A stretch of 64,000 bases of DNA, from contig DATGMD010000080.1 of NCBI GenBank assembly GCA_035293805.1, positions 1 to 64,000 on the forward strand. The letters run 5' to 3'. The notes under the pieces were generated by a model. The model was not told the DNA's origin. It saw only the letters and a list, made by a program, of their open reading frames with translations, and ran no database searches. Shown here in pieces: positions 48,000 to 55,443 of this stretch. Position numbers and translations under genes: made by a program. Every line of letters starts with the position of its first letter. Positions within the stretch are counted from its first letter, which is position 1. The stretch is from JAJPHF01 sp035293805. Its GTDB lineage: Bacteria > Chloroflexota > UBA6077 > JAJPHF01.

Positions 48000-48869
48000 A
48001 TGCCCATCCGATACGCCGAGCTTATGGGCGAGATCACCGGCTTGCCGCCGCTGCCGGTGGCCGAGATGGGCCCGCCGACTCTGACGCCACTGCGGAAGCC
48101 GCTGCGCGAGGCGCGGGTGATGATCCTCACCAGCGCCGGCGTGCATCTGGAGGGCGATCCGCCCTTCCGGCACCCCAACGACATGACCTTTCGGCGCATC
48201 CCCCACGCCACCGCGCCCGAGCGGCTGCGTCCCTCCCACCCAACCCCGGTCCGCCGCCCCGGCGAGGCCGACGTCAACGTCGTCTTTCCCTACCAGCGGC
48301 TGGACGAGCTAGCGCGCGAGGGGGTGATCGGCGGGGTGACCGAGTTTCACCTGAGCATGCTCGGCTCGATCAAGCTGCTGCGCCAGCTCGTGACGGCGAT
48401 GGCGCCGCGGCTGGCGGCCGACGCGAAGGCGGCGGGCGCCGACCTGGTCTTGCACACACCCCTCTGACCGGCCTGCCACCAGTCCGTCGGACTGGTCGCG
48501 CGCGTGCTGGAGCGCGAGGGGCTGACCACCGTCTCGCTCTCCAGCGCGATCGACATCACCGAGCGCATCCGCCCGCCCCGCGCGGCCTTCCTGAACTTCC
48601 CGCTGGGCAACGCCACCGGCCGGCCCCACGACGCGGCAGGCCAGCGCCGGGTGGTCCGCAGCGCGCTCGCCTTGGCCGAAACCGTCCGCGAGCCGGGCAC
48701 GATCGTCGAGCTGCCCGACCGCTGGCCCGATCCCGACTGGGAGCAAGCTACCATTCGCGGCTACTGGGACGAGGCCCACATTGTCCACGACACGCGCCTG
48801 CGCAGCGAGTACGACGGCGCGGACAACTACGCGCTCCGCGAGTGCCAGGACGTGTGCTCGCTCGCCTGA
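48000..48869 (+). CDS. Selenoprotein of the glycine/sarcosine/betaine/D-proline reductase B family (UGA = selenocysteine)
   Basis: This is one gene of 290 codons, interrupted by an in-frame TGA at 48465-48467, which is codon 156. The frame continues without a stop for 133 more codons. The text across the codon is HTPL-U-PACHQSVGLVARVLE, matching the redox centre U/C-P-x-C-H-Q-S-V-G-L of GrdB/PrdB-like proteins, so Sec156 and Cys159 form a UxxC pair. Before it are the family's MGPPTLTPLRKPLREARVMI, GDPPFRHPNDMTFR and VFPYQRLDELAREGVIG. After it come TVSLSSAIDITERI, PPRAAFLNFPLGNATGRPHD and GTIVELPDRWPDP. A hairpin that fits a bacterial SECIS begins 11 nt after the TGA. GAGGAGGAGCG precedes the ATG. 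The substrate is unknown; these stand-alone homologues are not proven amine reductases. No selA, selB, selC or selD is in the window. Confidence 0.9.
48478..48496 (+). promoter_or_regulatory. Bacterial SECIS-like hairpin
   Basis: ACCAGTCC (48478-48485) and GGACTGGT (48489-48496) form a perfect 8-bp stem capped by GTC, so the apical loop begins with G. That G is 19 nt from the end of the UGA, in the range known for SelB-binding elements of bacteria. Confidence 0.8.
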
Positions 48870-48901
48870 CCCGACCCGCGACCGGCGGCGAACGACTTGC
48901 T

Positions 48902-49279
48902 ATGACTGATCGCCTGCTGCTCAGCGGCCTGGTCTTCTACGGCCGCCACGGCGTGCTCCCGGCCGAGCGCGCGCTGGGCGGGCGCTTCGTGGTAGACGTC
49001 GAGGCGACGCTCGACCTGCGCGCGGCCGGCGAGCGCGACGACCTGGCCGCCACGGTGGACTACGCCGCCCTGTACGAGGAGGTCCGCGCCATCGTCGAGG
49101 GCCCCCCCCTCAACCTCCTCGAGGCGGTGGCCGAGCGCGTCGCGCGGCGGCTGCTCGCGGCGTTCCCCCCGCTCCAACGCGTGACCGTGCGCGTCCATAA
49201 GCCCGGCGCGCCGCTGCCCGGCGCCACCTTCGCCACCATCGCCGCCGAGGTGCAGCGCGGCCGCGAGCCGTCATCGTGA
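48902..49279 (+). CDS. folB: Dihydroneopterin aldolase
   Basis: This 125-residue enzyme of folate synthesis converts 7,8-dihydroneopterin to 6-hydroxymethyl-dihydropterin and glycolaldehyde. Family text: LLLSGLVFYGRHGVLPAERA with the FYGxHG motif, LGGRFVVDVEATLDLRAAGE, LAATVDYAALYEEVRAIVEG, LLEAVAERVARRLLAAFP (conserved Glu) and VRVHKPGAPLPG with the catalytic Lys. It is cytosolic and forms octamers in relatives. The ATG at 48902 is 32 bp after the selenoprotein stop, and its end overlaps the next gene by 4 bp (GTGA). Other folate genes are not in the window, so it is detached from the usual fol cluster. Confidence 0.95.
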   Translation: MTDRLLLSGLVFYGRHGVLPAERALGGRFVVDVEATLDLRAAGERDDLAATVDYAALYEEVRAIVEGPPLNLLEAVAERVARRLLAAFPPLQRVTVRVHKPGAPLPGATFATIAAEVQRGREPSS

Positions 49280-49797
49280 GCGGGGTGCTCGGCCGCGCCG
49301 CGCTGCTCGCCCGCCTCGCCGCCACCCCACCGCTGCTGAGCGGGCTGGCCGACGTCGCCACCCAGGTGCAGCCGCACGGCATCGACCTCCGGCTGGAAAG
49401 CCTATGGCGCTTCAGCGGCGCGGGCCGCATCGGCCGCGACGCCCCCGGCGGCGCCGACCGCGCGCTGCCCGCCCGCGAAGCGGTCCCCTTCGACGACGCG
49501 GGCGCCGTCCTCCTGACGCCGGGCAGCTACCTCGTCCGCTTCGTGGAGGTCGTCCACCTGCCGACCGACCTGATGGCGCTCGCGCGCCCGCGCTCGACGC
49601 TCTTACGCTGCGGCGCGGCGCTCCATACCGCCGTCTGGGACGCTGGCTACGAGGGCCGCTCGGAGGCGCTGCTGGTTGTCGGCAACCCCCACGGCCTGCG
49701 GCTCGAGCGTGGCGCCCGCATCTGCCAGCTCGTCTTCTTCCCGCTCGACACCCCCGGCGCGGCCTACGTCGGCGCCTACCAGGGGGAGAACCTATAG
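49276..49797 (+). CDS. dUTPase/dCTP deaminase superfamily protein
   Basis: This 173-residue protein of the dUTPase-like beta fold keeps pyrimidine nucleotide pools free of dUTP or produces dUMP. Visible motifs: VQPHGIDLRLESLWRF (motif 1 region with G-I-D), LMALARPRSTLLRCGAALHT (motif 2, P-R-S-(T/S)), VWDAGYEGRSEALLVV (motif 3, D-x-(G)Y-x-G) and ARICQLVFFPLD. These are shared by archaeal-type dUTPases and dCTP deaminases. Without an alignment I cannot decide between them; the lack of a long C-terminal P-loop-like tail favours the archaeal dUTPase type. It begins with GTG overlapping the folB stop, so the two are co-translated. Confidence 0.85.
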   Translation: MSGVLGRAALLARLAATPPLLSGLADVATQVQPHGIDLRLESLWRFSGAGRIGRDAPGGADRALPAREAVPFDDAGAVLLTPGSYLVRFVEVVHLPTDLMALARPRSTLLRCGAALHTAVWDAGYEGRSEALLVVGNPHGLRLERGARICQLVFFPLDTPGAAYVGAYQGENL

Positions 49798-49832
49798 AGC
49801 GCTTTGCAAAGTGCGCGACCGGTCAAGGTGAC

Positions 49833-49857
49833 GTAGGGGCGGGTTTCATGCCCGCCC
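49833..49857. repeat. GTAGGG-type palindrome
   Basis: GGGCGGG-TTTCATG-CCCGCCC preceded by GTAG. It is the same design as 27779-27803 in opposite orientation. It lies in the 181-bp spacer after the dUTPase-like gene, with CGGCTGCAGGCCGCAACCCCGG-like dyads of up to 20 bases beside it. Confidence 0.55.
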
Positions 49858-49978
49858 GCGGCTGCAGGCCGCAACCCCGGCGCTAGCCCACCGCTCCGCG
49901 AAGTGGCAGAGCGCTATCGTAGGCACGAGCGCTGGACCAATCGGCCTGTCCTCGTGCCGGCTCCTAACCGGGGCTGCG

Positions 49979-51592
49979 CTAGCGCGCCGCGGCGATGGCC
50001 ACGTCGACGCGGAGGGCGGCGGGGGCCCAGGCTGGCCACGTCTCCACTCGCGGCTGGTCGCGCAGGCCGGGCAGGCTCGCGACGCGGGCGCGAATCGCGT
50101 CCGGCGACAGCCCGCGAAGCTGCTCGGCCAGCGCGTCGGCGTCGAGCTTCGGCGCCACCTTGCCCTCCACGGGCAGCGTGACGACCAGGTAGTCGTCTGT
50201 CCGCTCCTCGATCGCGGGCGGACCGGCCACCCGCGGCTTGCCGAGGCTTCCCAGCCCGTCGGGTAGCTGCTCGCGCCAGGCGCGGTCGGCGATCGCTTCC
50301 AGCGCCTCGCTGGGCACGCCGAGACCCCGCACGCGCACGACAGCGCGGCCCGTGAGCTGGGTGGCGCGCTGGTCCACCGCGTAGTCGAACTGCGGCTCCA
50401 TGCTCCATGTGGCGGTATCGGGCACGACGACGAAGTCGGTCCCGGCCTCCTGGAACAGCCGTGCCGGCGCCTCGGCGGCCGCGCGGTCCTTTAACGCCTG
50501 CTCCAGCTTCTCCCGGTCCGCGGCGGCGACCACGTGCTCCTGCCGGTCGGTGCCGCCGTAGGTCGCCAGGCGGTTCTCGACGCGCAGGTCCGTGGCGTCT
50601 GCCTGGGGGTCCGCCAGGCGGTCGATGCTACCCGCCGGCACGTTGCCCCCGCTCCCCGCGAACTCGGCCACGATCGGCACCTGCACGTAGCCGCTCGGCG
50701 TCAGGTGCGCGTCGGCCTGCGTGAAGAACCGCTGGCCGTCTTGCGTCATGACCGCGGTGCCCGCTGGGATGACGCGCTCGGGTGGCGCCGGCGCGGGCGA
50801 TGGCGCCGCGGCGACCGGCAGCGGGATGAGGACGGCGCCCGCCGCGCTGCTCGCGCTGTCGTTCGGCGGGGCGCCCTGCCGCGGTACGGCGACGGGCGGT
50901 ACGGGCGGTACGTATGGCCGTAGGTCCTGGAACGTCACGTACCCGGTGGCCGGCGTCCGGCCAATCGACTGGCTGCCCGTCGTGGGAACCGTCTGCTGGA
51001 TCTCGAAGGTGGTCGTCAGCGCCTTGCTCGCCACCCAGCCGTCGCCCACCCCCGGGGCGCCCGGTCGCAGGTCGACAGTGAGCATAGCCGCGCGCGTGAG
51101 CGCCGTCGCCCCCGGGTCCAGCGTCACCTGCGTGTGGGGCAAGGCTACCAGCGTCACGGCGAGCAGCGCCAGCACGGCGGCCGCGCTGGCCGCGCGCCGC
51201 GCGCGGCGGCGCCACGTCCGCTGCCGGCCGCGCGGCGCCTCGACGGCAAACCCGAACTCACGCGCCAGCCGGCGACGCTGCGGCTCGTCCGTGGCGATGC
51301 TTACGTCCAGCGACAGCTCTTCGGCGAGCCGCCGCAGCACCCGGTAGTCGAGCGGGCGCTGCAACACCCGCGCGTCGGGCGCGACGGCCAGCGTCAGCCG
51401 GCGGTTGGCGGCGCGCTCCAGCCGCGCGTGCAGGGTCGCCATGTCGTCGTCCGCGCCGACGGTCAGGGCGGCGACTGGCTGGGGCGCGAGCGCCGCGGCC
51501 GCGCTGCACGCGACTTGCGCGCGCCGCACTAGCCCCGGGCGCGGCGGCCGCGGCGCAACCGGTGATGAGGGCGGCGGCAGAGCGAGCTGCAT
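49979..51592 (-). CDS. Baseplate J/gp47-like envelope protein with cytosolic N-terminal domain
   Basis: This 537-residue protein has three parts. Residues 1-125 are a cytosolic alpha/beta region (ALTVGADDDMATLHARLERA, RLTLAVAPDARVLQRPLDYRVLRRLAEEL). Residues 137-155 are one membrane helix after an Arg-rich stretch. The remainder is an exported region resembling baseplate J/gp47 proteins, with IPAGTAVMTQDGQRFFTQAD and IVAEFAGSGGNVPAGSI, which are the typical entry of that family. Chromosomal homologues of this layout occur in Gram-positive-like and Chloroflexota genomes without any phage. No tail genes are present. Its role may be structural in the envelope. A TPR protein gene lies upstream on the same strand, 260 bp away. 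Confidence 0.72.
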   Translation of the reverse strand: MQLALPPPSSPVAPRPPRPGLVRRAQVACSAAAALAPQPVAALTVGADDDMATLHARLERAANRRLTLAVAPDARVLQRPLDYRVLRRLAEELSLDVSIATDEPQRRRLAREFGFAVEAPRGRQRTWRRRARRAASAAAVLALLAVTLVALPHTQVTLDPGATALTRAAMLTVDLRPGAPGVGDGWVASKALTTTFEIQQTVPTTGSQSIGRTPATGYVTFQDLRPYVPPVPPVAVPRQGAPPNDSASSAAGAVLIPLPVAAAPSPAPAPPERVIPAGTAVMTQDGQRFFTQADAHLTPSGYVQVPIVAEFAGSGGNVPAGSIDRLADPQADATDLRVENRLATYGGTDRQEHVVAAADREKLEQALKDRAAAEAPARLFQEAGTDFVVVPDTATWSMEPQFDYAVDQRATQLTGRAVVRVRGLGVPSEALEAIADRAWREQLPDGLGSLGKPRVAGPPAIEERTDDYLVVTLPVEGKVAPKLDADALAEQLRGLSPDAIRARVASLPGLRDQPRVETWPAWAPAALRVDVAIAAAR

Positions 51593-51852
51593 GACAGGCT
51601 CCCGAGCAAGCGGTGTGGCGCGGCGACTCTGGCGCCGGCAATGCTCTCACTCGATTGCCTTATGCAAATTGCTTGCCACGTGGCCCCGGCGCTCGGCTGG
51701 CGCCCCGGCGCGATGTGCTGCCCGCGAACGCGGCAGACACACGCCGAGCCCGGGCCGGGCGGGCGGCTGCGCGCCCCGGCGCGGGCTCGGCGCGGGTGGT
51801 CGGGCGCGGGCGAGAGGCGCCCGCGCCCCGCGTGCCCGGCTGTGCCGGGCGT

Positions 51853-52335
51853 CTACTCCTGCTGAAGGGTGTTGATCGCGTTCGACACTAGGTCGGCGGT
51901 CTGCTGGTCGCCGCGGTCGCGGAACAGCTCCGCCGCGCGCTGCAGGTCGCTGATCGCACCCTGCGAGTCGCCCCTTTGCGCCAGCACCACGCCGCGGTTG
52001 TACAGCGCCTCCGGCAGGTTCGGCTGGAGCTGCAGCGCCTGGTTGTAGTCTTGCAGCGCGGCGTCCAGGTTCCCCTGATACATGTACGCGGTGGCGCGGC
52101 CCACGTAGGCCTCGGCCAGCGACGGATCGGCGTTGATGGCCGCCGTGAACCCCTGGACCGCGCCCGTGTAGTCGCTCTGCTGCAGCATGTTGCGCGCGTT
52201 GTTGTAGTCGTCCTGGGCCGTGTTCTGGGCCAGCGCCGCCCCGGGGAACGCGACGGCGAGTGGCCCGACGAGCAGCGCCAGCGCGACCAGCGGCAGCGCC
52301 ACCCGACGGGCGAAACGGTCAATGCGGAACGTCAT
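51853..52335 (-). CDS. Secreted tetratricopeptide-repeat protein
   Basis: This 160-residue protein has a Sec signal peptide (residues 1-36, ending AALAQ). Three to four TPR units of 34 residues follow: DDYNNARNMLQQSDYTGAVQ, AINADPSLAEAYVGRATAYM, YQGNLDAALQDYNQALQLQP, NLPEALYNRGVVLAQRGDSQ and a partial last unit. TPRs hold protein partners together; no enzymatic part is present. The protein would act on the outer face of the membrane. It is a single gene with the baseplate-J-like gene downstream on the same strand. Confidence 0.92.
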   Translation of the reverse strand: MTFRIDRFARRVALPLVALALLVGPLAVAFPGAALAQNTAQDDYNNARNMLQQSDYTGAVQGFTAAINADPSLAEAYVGRATAYMYQGNLDAALQDYNQALQLQPNLPEALYNRGVVLAQRGDSQGAISDLQRAAELFRDRGDQQTADLVSNAINTLQQE

Positions 52336-52512
52336 CCTCCGTCTCCTCCCGGGCCCGCTCCGTCCGCGGGCGGGCCCTCGCCTGCCCGATCCAGGCAGGC
52401 ACGTTTACTCTGCGGCCCCGCCACCCCGCGCGCGTCCGCGCCTGCGGGCGGCGCCCGCACGCGCCGGGCGGCAGCGTGAGCCAATCGTCGGCTGCTGCAA
52501 GTTGGGTGCCAA

Positions 52513-52564
52513 CGTCGGGCGGCTCCGCCCTGGCCCCCGAGAGGCAGGGCGGAGCCGCCCGACG
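52513..52564. terminator. 20-bp perfect hairpin
   Basis: CGTCGGGCGGCTCCGCCCTG (52513-52532) is exactly complementary to 52545-52564 around a 12-nt loop. It starts 44 bp after the stop of the minus-strand amidohydrolase, so it is most likely its terminator. The 272-bp spacer has nothing else. Confidence 0.75.
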
Positions 52565-52607
52565 GACGGCCTCGTGGGGTACGGCGTCCCCACGGCCGGC
52601 GCCGGCG

Positions 52608-53588
52608 CTACTCCACCTTGAGGAGGGAGAAGACCTTCTTGGGGTTGGTGTTGAAGATCTTGACCTTGTCCTCGTAGCTCAGGATCGGCAGGCTGTCGAT
52701 CACGGGCACCACGTCGTCCGACGGCCGGCCCGTGTCGGGTCGCTTCGCCCCGCCCGAGCCCGGCGCCTCGGTGCCGAACAGCATCTGGTCCACGCCCTTC
52801 TGGCGGATGGCGGCGGTCAGGAAGTCGTCGTCGTAGGCGCAGGTGTCGAAGAACAGGTTGTCGTTGCGGATGTGCCCGATGTGGTGGTCGGTGGGGATGA
52901 ACCGCTGCAGCGCGCCGCCGCAGTGGCAGATGACGACCTTCAGCCGCGGGAAGTCGTCGAACACCCGCGTGTGCTGGTAGAGCATCATCGCGATGAACTC
53001 TTCGGTCACGTTGTTGATCTGGTAGTTGTGCGGGATGACTTCCAGGCGCCGGTCGTAGCTGGCCGAGGGGTGGACCATCAGCACGGCGTTCAGCGCCTGG
53101 GCCTTCTCGTATAGCGGATACCAGTACTCGTCGTTCACGCCGGGCACCTTCTTCTCGCCGCCCGGGTCGGGGTTCAGGTAGCCGCCAACGAAGCCCAGCT
53201 CCTTCACGCAGCGCTCCAGCTCCGCCGCGCAGTGCTTCGTGTCCTCGTCATAGGGGCTCTGGGGAAGCTGCGCCATGCCGACGAAGCGGTCCGGGTGGAG
53301 CCTGACCGACTGGGCGATGACGTCGTTGGTGATGCGCGACCAGTTCTCCTGTAGGAACGGCCGCATCCAGTGCCACATGGCCACCGGCCGGGGGCCGATG
53401 AGCTGCACGTCGATGTTGCGCTCGTCCATCACCTTCAGGTGGTTCTGCAGCGCCGGCTCCAGCCGCTCGTCGGAGAGGTTCAGCTTGGTCGGTGTGTTCA
53501 GGGCGACGCTACCCGCGATGTGGCCGCGGAAGTCGGGCGGGGTGGACATGTGCCCGTGGACGTCGATGACTTTGATGCCATTCCACAT
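52608..53588 (-). CDS. Amidohydrolase-2 family protein, 4-oxalomesaconate hydratase-like
   Basis: This 326-residue metal enzyme has VIDVHGHMSTPPDFRGHIAG (HxH motif) at the N-terminus. Further on are NIDVQLIGPRPVAMWHWMRP, AVLMVHPSASYDRR with the central His, LKVVICHCGGALQRFIPTDH, and QMLFGTEAPGSGG, where many relatives have SD/TD. The E-A-P-G text and the YLNPDPGG segment resemble 4-oxalomesaconate hydratase (LigJ type) of the protocatechuate 4,5-cleavage pathway. A LigB-type dioxygenase at 36235 would fit, but they are 16 kb apart. The ATG at 53588 has GGGAGGCCC upstream. Hydratase against decarboxylase cannot be decided without alignment. Confidence 0.86.
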   Translation of the reverse strand: MWNGIKVIDVHGHMSTPPDFRGHIAGSVALNTPTKLNLSDERLEPALQNHLKVMDERNIDVQLIGPRPVAMWHWMRPFLQENWSRITNDVIAQSVRLHPDRFVGMAQLPQSPYDEDTKHCAAELERCVKELGFVGGYLNPDPGGEKKVPGVNDEYWYPLYEKAQALNAVLMVHPSASYDRRLEVIPHNYQINNVTEEFIAMMLYQHTRVFDDFPRLKVVICHCGGALQRFIPTDHHIGHIRNDNLFFDTCAYDDDFLTAAIRQKGVDQMLFGTEAPGSGGAKRPDTGRPSDDVVPVIDSLPILSYEDKVKIFNTNPKKVFSLLKVE

Positions 53589-53678
53589 GGTGGGCCTCCC
53601 TTCTCGTGCGACAGCTGTCCAGGGAGTGTACCGGAATCGGCCGCGGCCGGCACCTCTCGCGCCTGGCGCCCGGGCCGC

Positions 53679-54329
53679 TCAGCGCCAGCCGGGTGGCATC
53701 GTGCGCTTGCGGATCGTCCCGTCCCACTCGGCGAGCGGCGCGCACTGCCAGTACCAGTCGGGGGCCAGCTGCGCGCGGTCGCCGAGCGCCGCCCGCCCGC
53801 AGGCCCAGCGCAGCGTCGCCCAGGCGTCGCCGTCGGCGGGCGCCCAGGGGAAGAGGCGGGCGACGACGCGCGCGGCCAGGTCGGCGGGCGCCGTGAACGG
53901 CTGCTCCAGCCCCTCGGCCACGTCGGCCGTGTGGACCAGAATCTCCGTGCAGGCCATGCCCACGAAGCCCTCGCCGTCCGCCAGCCCGGCGGGATGCCAG
54001 CCGCGGGCGTCGGGCGGCGCCGCCCGCACCACGTCGGCCAGGATGGCCGCGGCGATCTCCACCGCCGCGAGTAGCTCCGCCGGGGCTAGCTCGGGGTTGC
54101 CACTGCGCACGCGCGGCAGCCGCTCGCGGGCACGCCTGGCGAGGTGGGCGGCATACGCTGATTGGGCGTCGACGATGTGGTCCACGGTGCGGCGGCACGA
54201 CCACTCGAGTGTGCCGGCGCGGGTCTCCCAGTCGCGCCCGAGTGCGGGCGTGAGCGCGGCACGGCAGACGGCCGCGGCCGTCTGCACGTCGTCGGGGGTG
54301 AGCGGCGGGGCGCTGCGCGTGCGCTGCAC
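53679..54329 (-). CDS. DinB/maleylpyruvate-isomerase-like protein (MDMPI N-terminal domain)
   Basis: This 216-residue four-helix-bundle protein is of the MDMPI_N / DinB-like type. It shows WSCRRTVDHIVDAQSAYAAH with the first metal His, GMACTEILVHTADVAEGLEQ with the second conserved His pair, and ADLAARVVARLFPWAPADGD. Members include mycothiol-dependent maleylpyruvate isomerase and many thiol-related proteins of unknown reaction. In an organism that may lack mycothiol, the thiol partner is open. GTG at 54329 follows AAGGAGACC. It is transcribed in the same direction as the amidohydrolase 90 bp downstream, and a joint role in ring-fission product metabolism is conceivable. Confidence 0.82.
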   Translation of the reverse strand: MQRTRSAPPLTPDDVQTAAAVCRAALTPALGRDWETRAGTLEWSCRRTVDHIVDAQSAYAAHLARRARERLPRVRSGNPELAPAELLAAVEIAAAILADVVRAAPPDARGWHPAGLADGEGFVGMACTEILVHTADVAEGLEQPFTAPADLAARVVARLFPWAPADGDAWATLRWACGRAALGDRAQLAPDWYWQCAPLAEWDGTIRKRTMPPGWR

Positions 54330-54388
54330 GGCGGTCTCCTTCCCGGTCGCGCGGGGCGGCCGCTCGCCATTATCGCACGCCGGGGCGG

Positions 54389-54937
54389 TCAGGGGGCCAG
54401 GGGCGCTAGCGGCGCCGCCGGGACGGCGAGCGCCTCGCCTTTGGCGTCAGGCGGCAGGTCCGAGGCGGTCGGGGCGGCGTCGGGGCGCATCTCCCCGGCG
54501 GGCGGCGGGGGCGTGGGGCCGGGCCGCGCGACCACGCCGCCCGCCTGCAGCACGCCGTTCTGGTTCACGCGTCCCACGGCCAGCACGCGGTCGCCGCGCT
54601 GGATGGCATCCAGCGACGCGGGCTTGCCCGCCTTGCGGATCACCGCGCGCGGCAGGACGTGGACCCGCACGACCTCGCCGGACGGCGTGCGCACGCGGAG
54701 AAACGCTCCCCGTGTGCCGATCACGCGCCCCAGCACCCGGTGGCGCTGCGGCGGGAGGGCGTGGTCCGCCGCCGGCCCCCCCACGGCCGCCGCGGGCGGC
54801 GCCGTCTCGGCTAGCGGCGCGGCCTCCGCGGCCACGCGCGCCCCCGTGGCGGTGCCGGCGACGGCGCCGGCGATGGCGAGCGCGACGATAGCGGCCGCCA
54901 GTGTGCCGCCCGACAGGCCAAGTCGCGGCCGGCTCAT
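54389..54937 (-). CDS. Membrane-anchored DUF5666-like protein
   Basis: This 182-residue protein has one N-terminal membrane helix (residues 10-30) and a Pro/Ala-rich linker. A small beta domain (about 65-140) reads HRVLGRVIGTRGAFLRVRTP, GEVVRVHVLPRAVIRKAGKP and IQRGDRVLAVGRVNQNGVLQ. The pattern matches DUF5666, an OB-like module common in exported proteins. A proline-rich tail follows. It is the last gene of the sigma-factor operon and overlaps the preceding gene by 4 bp (ATGA). It is likely exported and part of the signal-sensing side of the ECF system, but no direct function is known. Confidence 0.75.
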   Translation of the reverse strand: MSRPRLGLSGGTLAAAIVALAIAGAVAGTATGARVAAEAAPLAETAPPAAAVGGPAADHALPPQRHRVLGRVIGTRGAFLRVRTPSGEVVRVHVLPRAVIRKAGKPASLDAIQRGDRVLAVGRVNQNGVLQAGGVVARPGPTPPPPAGEMRPDAAPTASDLPPDAKGEALAVPAAPLAPLAP

Positions 54938-55371
54938 GCGGCCTCCGACGCGCTCGGGAAGAGCCCCGGGGCGCGGGCGAGCAGCCGCGCGGCCACGTAG
55001 GCGGCGAGCACGCAGGCGGTGGTCGCGAGCAGGCCCAGCCAGGGGATCGTCTCGACCAGCAGCAGGAGGTAGTCCTGCGGCGCGTCGGCCACCAGCTCCC
55101 AGTCTTCGAGCGCGAGCAGCACCAGCGCGTAGGCGCCCGATTGCACCAGCTCCTGGCCGGTGAGGTAGCCGCTGATGGCCGCCAGCGCCGCGGCGCACAG
55201 CCCGGCGAGCGCCGCCAGCATCACCCACAGGCCCCAGCGCATCCGCGCGCGGCGCGTCGTGCGGGCCAGCACGCGGGCGGCCAGGTCGGGCGGCGGCGTC
55301 GCGTCGAGCCGCGCCAGCAGGCGCTCAACGTCGTCCCGCGGCGCCGCGTCGGGGCGCGTCGGCTCTCGCAT
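54934..55371 (-). CDS. Membrane protein in the anti-sigma-factor position
   Basis: This 145-residue protein has a short cytosolic N-terminus (APRDDVERLLARLDATPPPD, LAARVLARTTRRARM) and three hydrophobic segments. It is encoded 72 bp after an ECF sigma factor and overlaps the DUF5666 gene. By place and topology it should be the anti-sigma factor that holds the sigma factor at the membrane. However, it lacks the His-x3-Cys-x2-Cys zinc motif of most such proteins. Its soluble part is only about 45 residues, so it would be a reduced or novel anti-sigma domain. Confidence 0.7.
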   Translation of the reverse strand: MREPTRPDAAPRDDVERLLARLDATPPPDLAARVLARTTRRARMRWGLWVMLAALAGLCAAALAAISGYLTGQELVQSGAYALVLLALEDWELVADAPQDYLLLLVETIPWLGLLATTACVLAAYVAARLLARAPGLFPSASEAA

Positions 55372-55443
55372 GATTTGTCGGCCTCCTTACTCACGGCAGC
55401 GAATGGCCGTGGGCACCGCCTCGCCCCTCACTCCGCCGGGGGC

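Noticed and set aside
46412..48277. Extended 621-codon version of lipoprotein 5
   Set aside because: A perfect ribosome site and signal peptide mark the start at 47578. The extra N-terminal text crosses the spacer and runs antisense to the selenoprotein gene.
48465..48467. TGA in the selenoprotein taken as a nonsense mutation or sequencing error
   Set aside because: The stop falls exactly at the redox-centre position used by selenocysteine in this family and is followed by a well-placed hairpin. Both sides keep intact family text. A sequencing error remains possible but is less likely.
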